Positions 1 through 11,611 of a stretch of 64,000 nt of DNA are shown here, piece by piece. The position numbers were made by a program, and so were the translations under genes. This DNA comes from Pilasporangium apinafurcum (Eukaryota > Oomycota > Peronosporomycetes > Pythiales > Pythiaceae). The number at the start of each line of letters is the position of its first letter. The stretch's first letter is position 1. The notes below the pieces were generated by a model. That model searched no databases. It saw only the letters and a program-made list of their open reading frames with translations, and was not told the origin of the DNA. The stretch spans positions 62,001-126,000 of the forward strand of contig BCKE01000055.1 in the NCBI GenBank assembly GCA_001600495.1, in the 5' to 3' direction.

Positions 1-354
1 CTTGTCCGGAAAGATGCACGTCGACAAACACGACACCAATTTTTCGACGTTATACATGTGACAGCAATGCATGACCGCATCATTCATAGCCATGTTATAT
101 CGAAAAAAATCTACTTTTTGGTTCATATTCTTGTACAATCCGCCGACAAATGCCGCCAAATGCACAACGTGCGTTGGTTTGATCTTGGCAAACAGTGCCT
201 GCGCCTGTGTTAAATCGCGTAAATCTGCATCCTTTGACCCTACGAAGTGCCACTCATTAGACGCAGATAAACCCTTCTTTACTACAACGTCTTGCAATGC
301 TTTTCCTACGAGCCCAGTGCCGCCAGTGACCAAGACCACGCGCCGTTTGGTCAT
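1..354 (-). CDS. GDP-L-fucose synthase, 5' part (runs off window)
   Basis: The first 118 codons are visible; the rest lies beyond the window edge. The enzyme (epimerase/reductase, GMER/TSTA3 family) makes GDP-L-fucose from GDP-4-keto-6-deoxymannose with NADPH in the cytosol. Seen: a short-chain dehydrogenase Rossmann start with VTGGTGLVGKAL near residue 8, then THVVHLAA and VGGLYKNM, and near the cut end the family's very conserved SCLSTCIFPDK, which carries the catalytic-site Ser and Cys. The ATG at 354 is the first in frame and sits just before the Rossmann strand, as in relatives. It is head-to-head with CSN8 (151 bp between start codons). No intron is needed in the visible part. Confidence 0.93.
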   Translation of the reverse strand, partial: MTKRRVVLVTGGTGLVGKALQDVVVKKGLSASNEWHFVGSKDADLRDLTQAQALFAKIKPTHVVHLAAFVGGLYKNMNQKVDFFRYNMAMNDAVMHCCHMYNVEKLVSCLSTCIFPDK

Positions 355-412
355 GTTCTACGGATCCAATCTTGCCCAGTCACGTTCATTCACAAAAGCA
401 GATCTGATTGAC

Positions 413-454
413 ATACTAATTTAGGATAATTGGCAGTTTGTTCTAAATTAGTAT
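413..454. promoter_or_regulatory. 12-bp perfect inverted repeat in a divergent promoter
   Basis: Between the two divergent start codons, ATACTAATTTAG (413-424) is repeated as its exact reverse complement at 443-454, with an 18-base spacer. It is the only obvious structure in this 151 bp gap. It could be a binding site for a dimeric factor or a small hairpin; which one cannot be told from sequence. Confidence 0.35.
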
Positions 455-505
455 ACTTTATTACTTTCTGTCAAAGAAGCTCAGTTGAATTGACTTGCGT
501 GAACG

Positions 506-1536
506 ATGGAGAGCTTCGTCGAGAAATTGCAACGAGAGACGGATTCGCTGGTCGATCTACTAGCGATCGAAGACGATGACAGCACAGCGACAGCGCAGCG
601 CATCCAGAGCTTGAAGGAGCTATTTGAAGAACTGGAGCTGGCTGCTGCTGCTGCACAAGTGGACGGCGACGAATTAATTGTCGGCTCTGAACCGCGGAAT
701 CCCAACCCTGCGGTGCTCACCCCAGCGTTTTATGCAACGTATCTGCTGGTACTACTACTTTCTAAAGACTTGTACGTTGTTTTCCACCTGCTTTTCTGAT
801 GTAATGATGCTGTGGAGTGATTTAAGCGTCATTTTGTGATGGATACGGACTAGAAATGATGCTCGGTTCCTTTGGAAGCGGATCGCAGTCGAGACAAAGC
901 AAGAATCTGACGTTTTAAAAGCGATATGGACGATCGGCAAAGCGCTTTGGCAGCGGTGAGTGTTGTTGGTATAGCTAGTAACACGAATGTGCAAGTAATA
1001 GTATGGTGTGTTTGTGTTTGAATGTAAGTAGAAACTTGGCAGCCGTGTATGCTGCAATGAATCGCGCTTGGCCTGAAGCAGTTCAGCCACTCATCAATCT
1101 GCTCAAAAGTACGTGAGTTGCTTTAGTGGTCTTATGTGCATTTGCTTCAAGTGGTGATATCATTCTTATTTTTCTATAACAATCAGAATCCACTCGAGAA
1201 TCAACAGCGGAACTCCTGAGTACAGCATACTCGAATATCTCTATCCATGATGCATTGCTCGCACTCGGCTTCACGGAGCAACAGGATCTATTCGATTGTA
1301 AGATCTATTCAATCATCGATTTGACAGACTGCCCATGTGTTGCATATTCTAAGTGTACCCCTCAATTGGATCATGTAGATTGCGCGTCGCTGCAATGGGA
1401 AATTTCGCTTGCAGATCAGCTCATCAACCCAAAGCCGCTCACGCAAAGACGCTTGGTCTCCACGGGGCTCGGTGAACTGGAAACACTTTCACAATATGTG
1501 CTGCATTTGGAGCAATCCACCGTCCTCAGGCTATAG
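506..1536 (+). CDS. CSN8: COP9 signalosome subunit 8
   Basis: Five exons: 506-771, 854-955, 1032-1108, 1187-1297, 1379-1536, giving 237 residues; the four introns are 76-82 nt with GT-AG ends and phases that agree. CSN8 is a small PCI-type subunit of the COP9 signalosome, which removes NEDD8 from cullin-RING ligases. The splice at 771/854 restores NDARFLWKRI, matching the animal/plant family (NNARYLWKRI in human). Further matches are AIWTIGKALWQR, WPEAVQPLINLL and the closing LSQYVLHLEQ. The N-terminus (about 60 residues, acidic and Ala-rich) is poorly conserved. The last acceptor (1378) is the least certain, chosen because it keeps frame and gives a typical intron size. The related proteasome subunit Rpn12 is a weaker alternative. 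Confidence 0.88.
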
Positions 1537-1969
1537 CAAAGTCAAGATCGACGAGCTAAGTAACGAATTACCAGTTTTACATAACGGATATCATATCTTT
1601 CTTTTAACTGACAAGTCACGTTAAGAACCTATAATCGTCACTCTTCTAATCCTTCTTATGACGTAACCATCCCACCTTCAGAGTGTTGATCTCTGCAACC
1701 TGTTGAGTGGTGTTTGCGCCATCAATCTTAGGAAGGTCCACGATTACCTTATTTTAGAGCAATTTTCTATGATTGGATGGCTTCATTAACACATTAATTT
1801 AGGATATATCCTATTTTCATTGAAAAGCTCAACTCAAGCCAATAGTTTTCTGTGTACAGAGGATGAGTTGAGCATCTGGCATTTCACTCTTTGGTGAGCA
1901 GCAACAAGCAAAGGTAGACAGAGGAGACGAAAGGAAAGGAAGCGTTTGATTTCCAAGCACACAAATACC
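1537..1969. other. intergenic, promoter side of the DapB fusion gene
   Basis: No coding signal was seen. AT-rich, holding the presumed 3' end of CSN8 and the promoter of the fusion gene; a purine-rich leader precedes the ATG at 1970. Confidence 0.5.
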
Positions 1970-3874
1970 ATGGGTGATTACGGTCAATACATTGTTCCCA
2001 CGGCGGACACCATGATCAACTTTAAAGTGGGACAACCGGCGCCATCGATGCTGCCTCTGGACAAGATCCGCGAATGCGCGGCCATGAAATTTGAGGAAAC
2101 GGACCCAATGTACCTTCAATACGGCCACATCTACGGCTACCCCAAGTTCCGCAAGTCATTGGCGGAGTTCCTCACGAAAGGATACCATGCGGCGGTTGAT
2201 CCGGAGGAATTGTTTGTCACGAACGGTAACACCGGTGCCATTGCATTGATCTGCTCGCTGTTTGCGCAGGCTGGGGACCTGGTGTTCATGGAAGAGCCGA
2301 CGTACTTCTTGGCGTTGAGTATCATGAAAGACTTCAAGATCAATGTGAGGCAGGTGCGAATGGAAGAGGATGGCATTGATGTCGTGGAGCTGGAACGGCT
2401 GCTCGAGATGGGAATCATCCCCAAGTTCCTATACACTGTACCCACGTGTCATAACCCTACGGGTCGAACGCTCTCGATCACTAAGCGTCAGAAACTAGTG
2501 GAATTGTCAGTCAAGTACAATTTCATCATTGTGGCAGACGAAGTGTACCAGTTGCTGTCATTTCCGCACATCACGCCACCTCCACCGATGTTTACATTTG
2601 ACAAGCATGGTACGGTCTTGGCACTTGGTTCGTTCTCCAAGATTTTGGCCCCAGCATTGCGACTCGGCTGGATCCAGGGCTCAAAGATATTGCTCAAGAA
2701 AATTGCAGACTCCGGACAACTGGATAGCAGCGGTGGGATCAACCCCGTGATTTCTGGGATTGTCCATGCCGCCATCACGTCAGGAAAGCAGCAAGAACAT
2801 TTGGAATTTGCCGAGCAAACGCTGTGGCAACGTGCCGATGCACTCATGAAGGAATTGAAGGCACATTTGCCTGACGGTGTGACGTTTGAGACGCCCGATG
2901 GTGGCTACTTCGTGCTCGTCCGTTTGCCGGAGGGCCTGAACGCCTCGGATTTGCTACCCATCGCGGAAAAGCACAAGGTGTTGTTCTTGCCTGGAGCATC
3001 ATTCAGTGAATCCATGAAGAACTACTTGCGTTTGAGTTTCTCGTGGTACGATTACCATGATCTGGAACTTGGTGCGCGTCGCTTGTCGGATGCCATTCGT
3101 GAATACATGTCGATCGTGGCTGCCAAGAACGCTCCGGCTACTGGTAACGCTTCAAGTGCTGCTTCTAACCATGGCGTCAGCATCGCTGTTCATGGTGCTA
3201 CTGGTCGTCTCGGCTCGTTGGTCGTCTCGGAACTACAGCAACAAGCAGACCACACTGCGTCGTTCGCTGGTGCCATTGATGTGCGCAAGAACGTCTCCCC
3301 AGCATTGTCTACAGTGGATGTGATCGTCGACATCACGCTTCCGGATGGCACAAAGGCGCTCATCTCGTGGTTGCTTGCACAGGATAAGGCGACGTTCAAG
3401 AACGGCAAGTATCCGCCGCTTGTAGTGGGGACCACTGGGAAGTTGCCCACGGAAGCGCTCGAAGAGTACAGCAAGCACGCACCGGTGGTGCTCAAGTCTA
3501 ACTTTTCGGTTGGTGTGCCACTCGTGTGCGACTTGGTGAAGGCTGCGGCATTCAAGTTGCCTCTGGAAGGATGGAATGTCGAAGTCACGGAGACTCACCA
3601 CACTAAGAAGTTGGATGCTCCGAGTGGCACCGCCAAGACCATTGTCAAATCACTTGTGTCGACCGGTGCGTCATGCACGGGCAACTCTGGTGACATCCCA
3701 ACACACTCGTTGCGCTTGGGCGATGAAATTGGTCAACACACGGTCTTATTCGCTGGTCCCGGTGAACGCATCGAAATTAAGCATCAAGCTACACGACGAG
3801 AAGTCTTTGCGATTGGTGCCGTGCGTACCGCGAAGGGCGCACTTCACCTCAATGCTGGCATCCATTCGGATTAA
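1970..3874 (+). CDS. fused PLP aminotransferase / dihydrodipicolinate reductase
   Basis: One 634-residue intronless frame. Residues 1 to about 400 are a fold-type I aminotransferase of the 2-aminoadipate/ARO8-like class: YGHIYGYPKFRKSLA, PTCHNPTGR, DEVYQLL, and GSFSKILAPALRLGW with the probable PLP-binding lysine at 224. From about residue 409 a DapB domain starts (VHGATGRLGS, an NAD(P)-binding Rossmann loop) and carries the catalytic signature ETHHTKKLDAPSGTA near residue 540. DapB reduces the dihydrodipicolinate intermediate of the diaminopimelate route to lysine, so the aminotransferase half probably acts in the same pathway (inference). The ATG at 1970 is used; nothing upstream in frame is an ATG. 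No targeting peptide was recognised. Confidence 0.92.
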   Translation: MGDYGQYIVPTADTMINFKVGQPAPSMLPLDKIRECAAMKFEETDPMYLQYGHIYGYPKFRKSLAEFLTKGYHAAVDPEELFVTNGNTGAIALICSLFAQAGDLVFMEEPTYFLALSIMKDFKINVRQVRMEEDGIDVVELERLLEMGIIPKFLYTVPTCHNPTGRTLSITKRQKLVELSVKYNFIIVADEVYQLLSFPHITPPPPMFTFDKHGTVLALGSFSKILAPALRLGWIQGSKILLKKIADSGQLDSSGGINPVISGIVHAAITSGKQQEHLEFAEQTLWQRADALMKELKAHLPDGVTFETPDGGYFVLVRLPEGLNASDLLPIAEKHKVLFLPGASFSESMKNYLRLSFSWYDYHDLELGARRLSDAIREYMSIVAAKNAPATGNASSAASNHGVSIAVHGATGRLGSLVVSELQQQADHTASFAGAIDVRKNVSPALSTVDVIVDITLPDGTKALISWLLAQDKATFKNGKYPPLVVGTTGKLPTEALEEYSKHAPVVLKSNFSVGVPLVCDLVKAAAFKLPLEGWNVEVTETHHTKKLDAPSGTAKTIVKSLVSTGASCTGNSGDIPTHSLRLGDEIGQHTVLFAGPGERIEIKHQATRREVFAIGAVRTAKGALHLNAGIHSD

Positions 3875-4095
3875 GCCGGTATCAACAGAATCTACAACAA
3901 TAGTAGTGCATCATCAGCATTAGTACACAGCATAGTGTGTGGATGCGTCGATACCAAAATAAAAACGTCAAAGTCTTTGAAATCGCATGTATATTTCATT
4001 CTTCTTATGCTTTTTCTTTTGTGGTGGTATTCGTACTCTTTTACATTCTTCTTTTGTTCATGGTCGCTCATATCATGCCACTTTACTTACCTTTC

Positions 4096-7000
4096 TCAAT
4101 AAATACGCAGCAACGAAATCAGCTCGCGCTGACAAATTGGACAGACCACATTATTGACCGGCGAATTGCGGCGATACTCTTCACCATCATGTTCGCAAAA
4201 GCACAAGTGACCACAGGGCACGATGGCCGTCACGGCTTCCTTGTCTTTGCAGACAACACATTCGTTTTTCTCCAGAACGGCAGCACTTTTTAGGGAATTA
4301 ACATTCCGCTCCACCTCTGTGAGCAGTGCCCGTGTGGTTTGTTCCATCAGCCTCTTTTGGTCATCCATCAACGCAATCTTTTCCTGCATTTGTTCGCACA
4401 ATTGTTCATACCGCACCTTGACTGAGCTTTGCTGCTCCGCTTTCAATTTTTCAAAGATGTATCGCTTCTCAGAGTCTGTTTGTTCTGCTTGGACTCGGGC
4501 AAGCTCTTGTTCCACTTCGTCGAGGCGATTCAGCGCATCATCAAGTTGTTCATTAAATTCTGACTCGCGATTCTTCCAAAGGCGACGCATTTGCCGTTCG
4601 CCTTTTAGTCGACGTTGCCATTCCATCACAATCTGATTATACCGTTCCTTGTATCGCTCTAGTTCACCGATCAAATCTGAATTCGAATCTGATTCATCAA
4701 TTTCGATGCGAGATCTCGGTTTAGTTACCGATTTGTCCCCAGATGCTTTCATATCTTGCGCAGTGGGTCCTCCAGATGGCGCAGCTGTCGTTGTTGATGT
4801 CAGACGAGGATAAGCAGAGGCTGTTGACGAAGCCATTTTCTTCGCCATGGACGATGACGGCGTGGTCGACTTTGATCTGGAGTTGCTGGTTCGTTGCGAA
4901 ACAGGAGATACTAAATCCACAATAGTTATCGCTTCTTTTGCTTGTCGTCTTTTCTCACGGCGTTCTCTTCGTTTCTTCTCCTTGTCATCTTCTTCAATAT
5001 AGCGCTTTACCATTGTTTTTTGTTGCTCTGGCGGACCTTGCCAATGACACATATTCCGCACGCCACACACCCAGCAGTCTCTACCGATACTGCGCACCAT
5101 CCATCGCGAAGCGAAACCTTCCGTGGGATCAACATTGAAGTATCCACCACCGCCCTCGTCTTCACTGATTGGGTTTGTCACCACTGCCATCATGGGCTGC
5201 ATATTAGTACCAATCAATTTACCTCGTGCTTCAGGAGTATACACTCGCATTGGCGTCTTATATTGCTGATTCATCGAGGAATTTTTGCCAATAATCTTCA
5301 AAGTACAAACCTCCTTGGGGTCTTCAGATACATTACAAGAGTAGTAGAAGATCCCTTCTGTGGACACCGCTATCAGCACCTTGCCGTTATCGGTCGCAAA
5401 GATCGACTCAAGCATAATCATTGACCGACGTGACTTGCCGCTTCCACCATTGTCAAACTTTTCCATCTCAAAATGTTGTCGAGCACGACTGGGATCCAAT
5501 AGGTTAATGCGATATGCATCACCTGACGGTGAAATTCCATAAGCATATTTTCCATGGATAGCCACCACATCCTTGGAATTTTGAATGTCAGCATGAGAGC
5601 TCAATGTGTGAGTTCCAAGTACAGCTTTAGACTGATCATCATTTCTTTCGTCGTCTCCAGTTGAATTACCGTCGTCGTCGCTGTCTTGCTCTTCCTGTCC
5701 AACGGGAGCTATTGTGTGTTCCAAAGACCAAACACGAAGGTTGCGATCATCACATATGCCAGCAATGGACAGTGAGGAATCTTGATTCCCAATCGAAAGA
5801 GGTGGCAGAAACGCTGCTACCATCGCAGTATTACCGTTGGCAGTGATGGAGTACAAATGATTCCACCGTGGTTCATCGTTAGAACTGCGAGCTTCAACAA
5901 ACCGCCACATGTGAAGATTGCCGACCCCAAGTCCGCATAGAATATAATACGCATTACTACAAAAACAAGAATAATAGAGAAATACAGTGTTAAATCATAT
6001 ACATCGTCAACAAATAACCGAGCGACATGAAATTTTCTTACTGGCTGCATGCTCCTGTTGGTGGGATGTACTTGGTGACATCAGAGAAACCCTAAGGTGC
6101 ATAATAAAATAAGTGATAAACTAGCCATATCATCCCCGAGAGCAAAGCAAACGTACTCGAAGTTTGCTGTTGGAACAGAAATTCTTCTGCAAATGTTCAA
6201 ACTCCTCATCATCGTTCTCTGCAATGGTAACAAAAAAAATGATGTTAACAGCATGATAAATACCCAGTCGTTATGTGATCTTTTTACCTTTTTCATTGCG
6301 ATAGTTGTGCAGATTGATACTCATCACGATACGGGGACCAGTTCTGCAACCGACAAAGATGTATCGCCCATCAGATGTGATCTTGACGCGAAGATTCGCC
6401 CCACTGGTACGCTGGCTTGATTCTTCGTCAATGTGTCCAAGCAAGTAGCCGTGGCGATCGCTAGGAACGCTGCTATCCATTTCATACAAACGCACCGACC
6501 CGTCGGTGAAGCCCACCACGATAATTTCTCCATCAGGACTCACATCCAGCGATGTTGCAACGCCTTCTGTTGAGAAGCAAAGCGACTTGTTTGCAATGAT
6601 CGTAGGAGCTGAAAAGAGTGCCCGGGCTGGCTTCAGTACTGGCGCCGCCACAGGTCCACCTGAGGTAGAAGAAGGAGCAGTTGCTGGATCACTTGGCATT
6701 GAGGCTACTGGAGGAATGCTCTGACTATCTAGTGATGCTGACGCCTGTTTGTTGTGTGAGAAATCTACCAAGCCAGGACCGCTGCGTAAAGACTCCTTTG
6801 CATGCTGTCGACTGCTACCAGTGTTAATACGTGACGGGGAGCTTACTACTGCACAAGGATGCACTGGACTTCGATGGTTGTGATTCTGCGCATTGACCTT
6901 GGACTGAAAGGACTGAAAGGGTGATTTGGAGGGAAAATTCTTAGAACTTGGTGCAGTAATTTCAATTTGCTCCAGTCCTAATCCCTGTGCACTATGGGTT

Positions 7001-7773
7001 GTTGAACACGTCGATGCAGTACCAGCAGACATCGTAGACGCCGCAGTTTGATCAGTAGAGCCCATTGTTTCATCTGCAAATAACAGCGGTTTCCGAGGCG
7101 ACGCATTCCGATGACGCAATGGACTGGTGAGAAACAAATCTCGATCGGTTCGTCGTAATGGGCTCGCGAAGCTATTGCGCTGAGAACGAACAGGACTGGC
7201 GCCTACAATCGGTGGTTTGTTGCTTCGTCCAGGTACCGGACTGGCCAACAACGTCTTCAAATTTGGAGCCGTCCGAACTGGGCGAGGTGGACTGAGTAGC
7301 TGTTGGCTGCTGTTTGAAGGTCGAATCGGACTCGTGAATGGCTGCGTTGAACGTGCTAATACGGTCGATGGTGCACGTTGTTGGTGCTGTGGTTGCAATC
7401 GTTCTTCAACCGATCGAGAAGATACAGCAGATGGAGTATCTGGCGATTCGTCCAGCAACATGCGTCTCTTTTTTGCAGCATTTGTACTATTATTCGTCTC
7501 CACCGTCGCGTCTTCTTCTTGCTGTTGTTTGTTTTTCGCTTTAAAATACTCCACAACCGCCAATCCGCGCTTTAAACTTCCTGGTCGTGACGCTGCCAAC
7601 ACATTTTTTTTGATCATTTTCTCCATGTTCAACCCGTTCCGTCGCAATTCATCAGCAGTGCGACCTGTAGCCATTATTGCTGGTTTCTTTCCGGTATTTC
7701 CTAACAGGCTGCTGCCGACACTGATCGTAGTAGCGGTAGGTGTCGTCGAGGTTGGTGCACTTCGACTTTCCAT
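4096..7773 (-). CDS. WD40-like and RING-finger protein, probable E3 ubiquitin ligase
   Basis: Four exons on the minus strand: 7773-6288, 6218-6157, 6091-6042, 5956-4096; 1152 residues. Introns of 69, 65 and 85 nt join in frame and restore GFSDVTKYIPPTGACS followed by HNAYYILCGLGVGNLHMWR. The N-terminal 370 residues are Ser/Pro/Thr-rich with repeated SPLRR-like basic motifs. The middle is beta-propeller-like (ATSLDVSPDGEIIVVG, SVRLYEMD, DRNLRVWSLE). A Lys/Arg-rich stretch and a long coiled coil follow. The end is a RING finger: ECVVCKDKEA, PCGHLCFCE, CPIC. A RING with coiled coil suggests substrate-binding E3 activity; the target is unknown. It is tail-to-tail with the DapB fusion and head-to-head with the peroxidase. 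The first ATG in frame is at 7773. Confidence 0.82.
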
Positions 7774-8176
7774 CGTCACCAATTCCTTGAGCTAACGAGA
7801 GTGGATAAAAAGAGATAACAATACACAACCGCCACCCACTGATCGCACAAGTGGCTTAGATATCCACTCTTATTCGTGGCACGCTGTCTTCGTATTGTAT
7901 CGATAGTCACACACACACGTGTACAAAGAGAAAACTCAAGCGCTGGTCCTTTCCACTCCACTCGCTTTCTATTCCTTCTGCTCCTTTCCGCGCCAAAGAA
8001 TGCTTCAAAACTCCCATCCGCGCGCGCCAAAAAATAGTAATATGGTGTGGACCACACAATAATTGCTTGTTGACTTAGTTTGTGGGTGGAACAGTACTGT
8101 AAATAGCTATTTACCATCACTCTTTTTTATCGCTGAAAATCGGAAAAACTTTTGTTTTGGATCCAAACAGGCAACA
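7774..8176. promoter_or_regulatory. divergent intergenic region
   Basis: A 403 bp gap between two divergent starts, so it must hold both promoters. A CA/GT run sits near 7911-7922. No gene and no clear TATA box was recognised. Confidence 0.4.
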
Positions 8177-8973
8177 ATGAGCTGCTGGTTGCGATGGAAG
8201 CTGGTGGTTGTATCTACGCTACTACTTATGACAGTTTTCGCTGCTGCTGGCGTGAGTGCAGCAGGTGCAAGCGATGGTAGTGGACCATCGTTTTATGACT
8301 TCTCAGCTGTTGATATCCATGGCGAAACCATGGAGATGGCCGATTTGAAGGAGTACCCGGTGATTTTGATTGTCAATGTCGCGAGTAAATGCGGATATAC
8401 CCAGCAAAACTACGTCGAATTACAGGTGAGATTTAACAAACAAGAGACTATATGTACTTGACTGTATTAAAGGAGATGCTAACCTCCGGGTACGTGTGAC
8501 GAGCAGAAACTTTATGAAAAGTATCACGACGACGGACTGATGATTCTGGCTTTCCCATGCAACCAATTTGGTGGCCAAGAACCTGGAGAAGCGACTGAAA
8601 TCTTGGATTTCGCTCAGAAAACATATAGTGTGCGGTTTCCTCTTCTCGCCAAGGTAACCGAGTACTCAACTTTCTATTTTCGAGGACGAGATTGGTAATG
8701 CAACTCACTTGACTGCATGACTCATAGGTGGATGTAAATGGCGAAAACGCGCATCCATTGTTCAAATATCTTAAATCGTCTCTCGCTGGCTTCATTACCG
8801 ATGACATCAAATGGAACTTTTCGAAATTTCTTGTCGTTAACGGAGTCCCCACGAAACGCTACGCTACGACCACCTCTCCTCTGCAAATTGAAGACGAGAT
8901 TGTCAAGGCCCTCCAAGCTGCCAAGAAAGCGAAAGAAGAAGAACTGGAAGAAGAACAACATAATGAGTTGTAG
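8177..8973 (+). CDS. ER-type glutathione peroxidase (Cys form)
   Basis: Three exons: 8177-8425, 8507-8653, 8728-8973; 213 residues, all junctions in phase 0. GPx-like enzymes reduce peroxides with glutathione or thioredoxin. Seen: a signal peptide ([19 protein letters not shown], cleavage near residue 28); NVASKCGYT with the active Cys at about residue 72 in place of selenocysteine; [14 protein letters not shown], which carries the second Cys and catalytic Gln; and [11 protein letters not shown] with the conserved Trp and Asn. After a charged helix the protein ends in HNEL, close to HDEL/KDEL, so retention in the endoplasmic reticulum is likely, as for GPX7/GPX8 of animals. The ATG at 8177 directly precedes the signal peptide. 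Confidence 0.93.
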
Positions 8974-9116
8974 ACGAATATCAACAGATAAAGCTTGCAT
9001 TTGTTCTGTAACCGGATTTGTTCCGAGCAAAAAAATCATTTGTACGTCTAGTCGAGGCGTAACAATTCTAACTATCTGCATCTTCTCTTTCAATCTTTCT
9101 GTTCAAGTACTACATC

Positions 9117-10465
9117 TTATGCTTCTACACGCTTCTTATGCCACGTGACAACATCATCGTAGCGAATGTCTCCGCCAAAGATATCGAGCGCACTTCCGAT
9201 AGACAAATCCACCTGTAGATCCACATAGAGATAATGAAAAACGAGTCTTAAACGAGCTCTAAATGATCCACATTAAGAATTACGTACTTTGCCCTGTCCA
9301 ATGCTCTCCACAAAGTCCAAGTCAGCCTAATTTTTATCAGACATACACATCAGAGAACACCCAAATCAACAATCCAAGCAAGACACTAATTGAAATGGCC
9401 CAGAAAAGGACATACAAGAGAGCTGGCACCACCAGCATAAGTGACTGGGATGGGGCTCCATTTGGCTAGTAGCTCGACAAGTTCTTCCTGCATATCCACA
9501 CCATCTAAGTTTAGTCGCCTTCTGCCAAAATTAACATCATAAACTAAGAAATGAGAGAGAACATACCTGAATGCCACATCGTTTGCCTTCAACATCAACT
9601 GCATGGACCAAGAACTCGTCACAGTATGCGGCGAGACGGTGAAACAGGCTTTCACTGCACAATTCACACATATAGAAAACAATCAAGCAGCAGCATTGAT
9701 GAGAAGACAAAGTGCCATCGTTCATACTCGATAGATGTGGTCGTAAATTTCTGCCATCGATCGGTCATTACGTAAAACTTCCCATCATAAGCTTTCTTCC
9801 GACAGCTCAAATCCAGCACCTGCGTATACAACACAAACAGGTGAGCAAATAAGCTATTTCCTCTTCACACTTACTAGCTCTTTCTTAATTATGCACTATA
9901 CCAAATGCTCTTTGCCGATCAATGTCTTCAGTTTTTCCAGGCGTTCAAAGTCTATTTGGCCATCGCGAAATACGTACGACGTCACAATCACATGGCTTGC
10001 GCCGTTTTCAATGTAGAAAGCGCAATTGTCCGCATTAATCCCTCCTACAAAGTGAAAAAACATGAGAAAGCAGATCCAAGATAAATTGCTAGACGTACAC
10101 ATGGTTACCTCCGACTTGGAGCCCATTGGGATATGCCTGCAATGCCTCCAGAGCTGCCTGCTTATTTTCCTCTGATGCGCCAAGCATAATGACATGTCCA
10201 CCAGTCAATCCATCGCGTTTGTACATTCTGATTTCGCATGAATGTAAATAGTATGATCATATATTACCATTACCGCCACCAATTGACTATCCACAGCAGT
10301 GCAATACGATTCGTGTGCTTACCTCGCGAACTCCCCTGCACTTTGCGTGGCGACGAAATTAGTGACTGGTGCATTTTGGCCATCAGTAAGTGTAGATCCA
10401 ACAATCTGTTTGACTTGACCCGCGTGGATATCAATGCACGGACGGAAGCGCATCTTGGTCGCCAT
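9117..10465 (-). CDS. HIS6: phosphoribosylformimino-AICAR-ribotide isomerase
   Basis: Eight exons on the minus strand: 10465-10323, 10227-10109, 10044-9902, 9819-9728, 9654-9567, 9487-9416, 9326-9288, 9212-9117; 263 residues, close to 261 in yeast His6. The enzyme is a TIM barrel catalysing the fourth step of histidine synthesis. Seen in order: [19 protein letters not shown], the glycine-rich [74 protein letters not shown] and [14 protein letters not shown]. Phases match at every junction. A second in-frame ATG at 10453 could also serve. It is tail-to-tail with the peroxidase and head-to-head with the next gene. The many introns contrast with the single-exon genes nearby. Confidence 0.95.
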
Positions 10466-10651
10466 GTTGCTGCTCCACTCGCTGCCCTTAGATTGGTTTG
10501 TGCAATATGGAAATGGTATAATTACACTTAAGTCGACATCAATGTTGACTTATAGTACAATTTGTGTGTTTCCCAATATGGGTTAATTTTAGGACTGAAA
10601 GGGCACATGTGGACGATGATGACACATGCAATTTGAACGTGAGTGACACGC

Positions 10652-11611
10652 ATGAGCGGTGCTGGGATGGCTGTGACTACTAGCGATCTAGATCGCGCGA
10701 TTCAATTGCTGAAGACCAAGCAAAATGCATATTACATCGAGGCCGTAAAAAATGCCATGGAAGCTGAGCAAACGCGGCACCAGAAATTGGCCAAGGTAAC
10801 AACGCATTTAGAAAGCAAACGTCTCGAAAAACAGTTCCAGAAGGAGCGCAGGAAGGAGAAAGAACGACTACAACAAATTCAGGAAGACCATCAGCTGTTG
10901 TTAGCAGCGAAGATCCAAGAATGGAAAGCGAATGGTGTGTCGTTACCCATAGAACAAATGACGAGTCGAAGTGAAGCAGTTGGATCTTATGCTACACAGC
11001 ACAATGCGGATGGCACTGCTAGACATGATAACGAAAAGGCAAGCGTTCCGCGACACAAGCTGTCTAAAGTAACACTGAATCGGCTAGCGACGCCGCGTAT
11101 GACAGTAGTCAAAGCTACAGAAGGTAAAGGAAAAAAATGCAAGCCGTGACTGTCTACACGAATTTTGAAGGAGCTCAGCAAACAAGTCCATTCGATTTGT
11201 AGGCAATCGTCCACCCAGCGCCACTTCCACTCGAGCACATGCTGAAACCTCACAGGAGCTGGCATTCTATAAGGATATTTATAAGAAACATGATCGCTCG
11301 AGGCTACAGCGAACAACGTCACTACCAGCACTGAACGCTAACACATTGAAAGCGGTGCGGAATATTTTTTTTGCTGAATATCGCTTACCTTTGAGCCAAA
11401 TCGCACTGAACATGTTTTTATATGCTCTTTTGCTCTTGTTGAAGCATAGATGACAGCAACAGATCTGCTACAAACGAAAATGCAATTGCTGACGCAACTG
11501 CATGGCGTCTTGTCACAACAGGAGAAAATCCTTCAAGACGACCAATGCACGATCCGCTCTTCGGTTTCCAGTTGGAAATCGGCAGATTATAAGTCCATGG
11601 CGAGTAGATAG
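10652..11611 (+). CDS. coiled-coil protein of unknown function
   Basis: Three exons: 10652-11123, 11203-11354, 11450-11611; 261 residues. The first exon is a strongly charged helix (about residues 15-95, rich in Lys, Glu and Gln). The second has a basic motif, ELAFYKDIYKKHDRSRLQR, and the third a short amphipathic tail. No enzyme motif, signal peptide or membrane segment was seen. Introns of 79 and 95 nt join in frame. I do not recognise the family; the features would fit a cytoskeletal or flagellar/basal-body protein, but that is only a guess. The ATG at 10652 is the first in frame. Confidence 0.68.
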
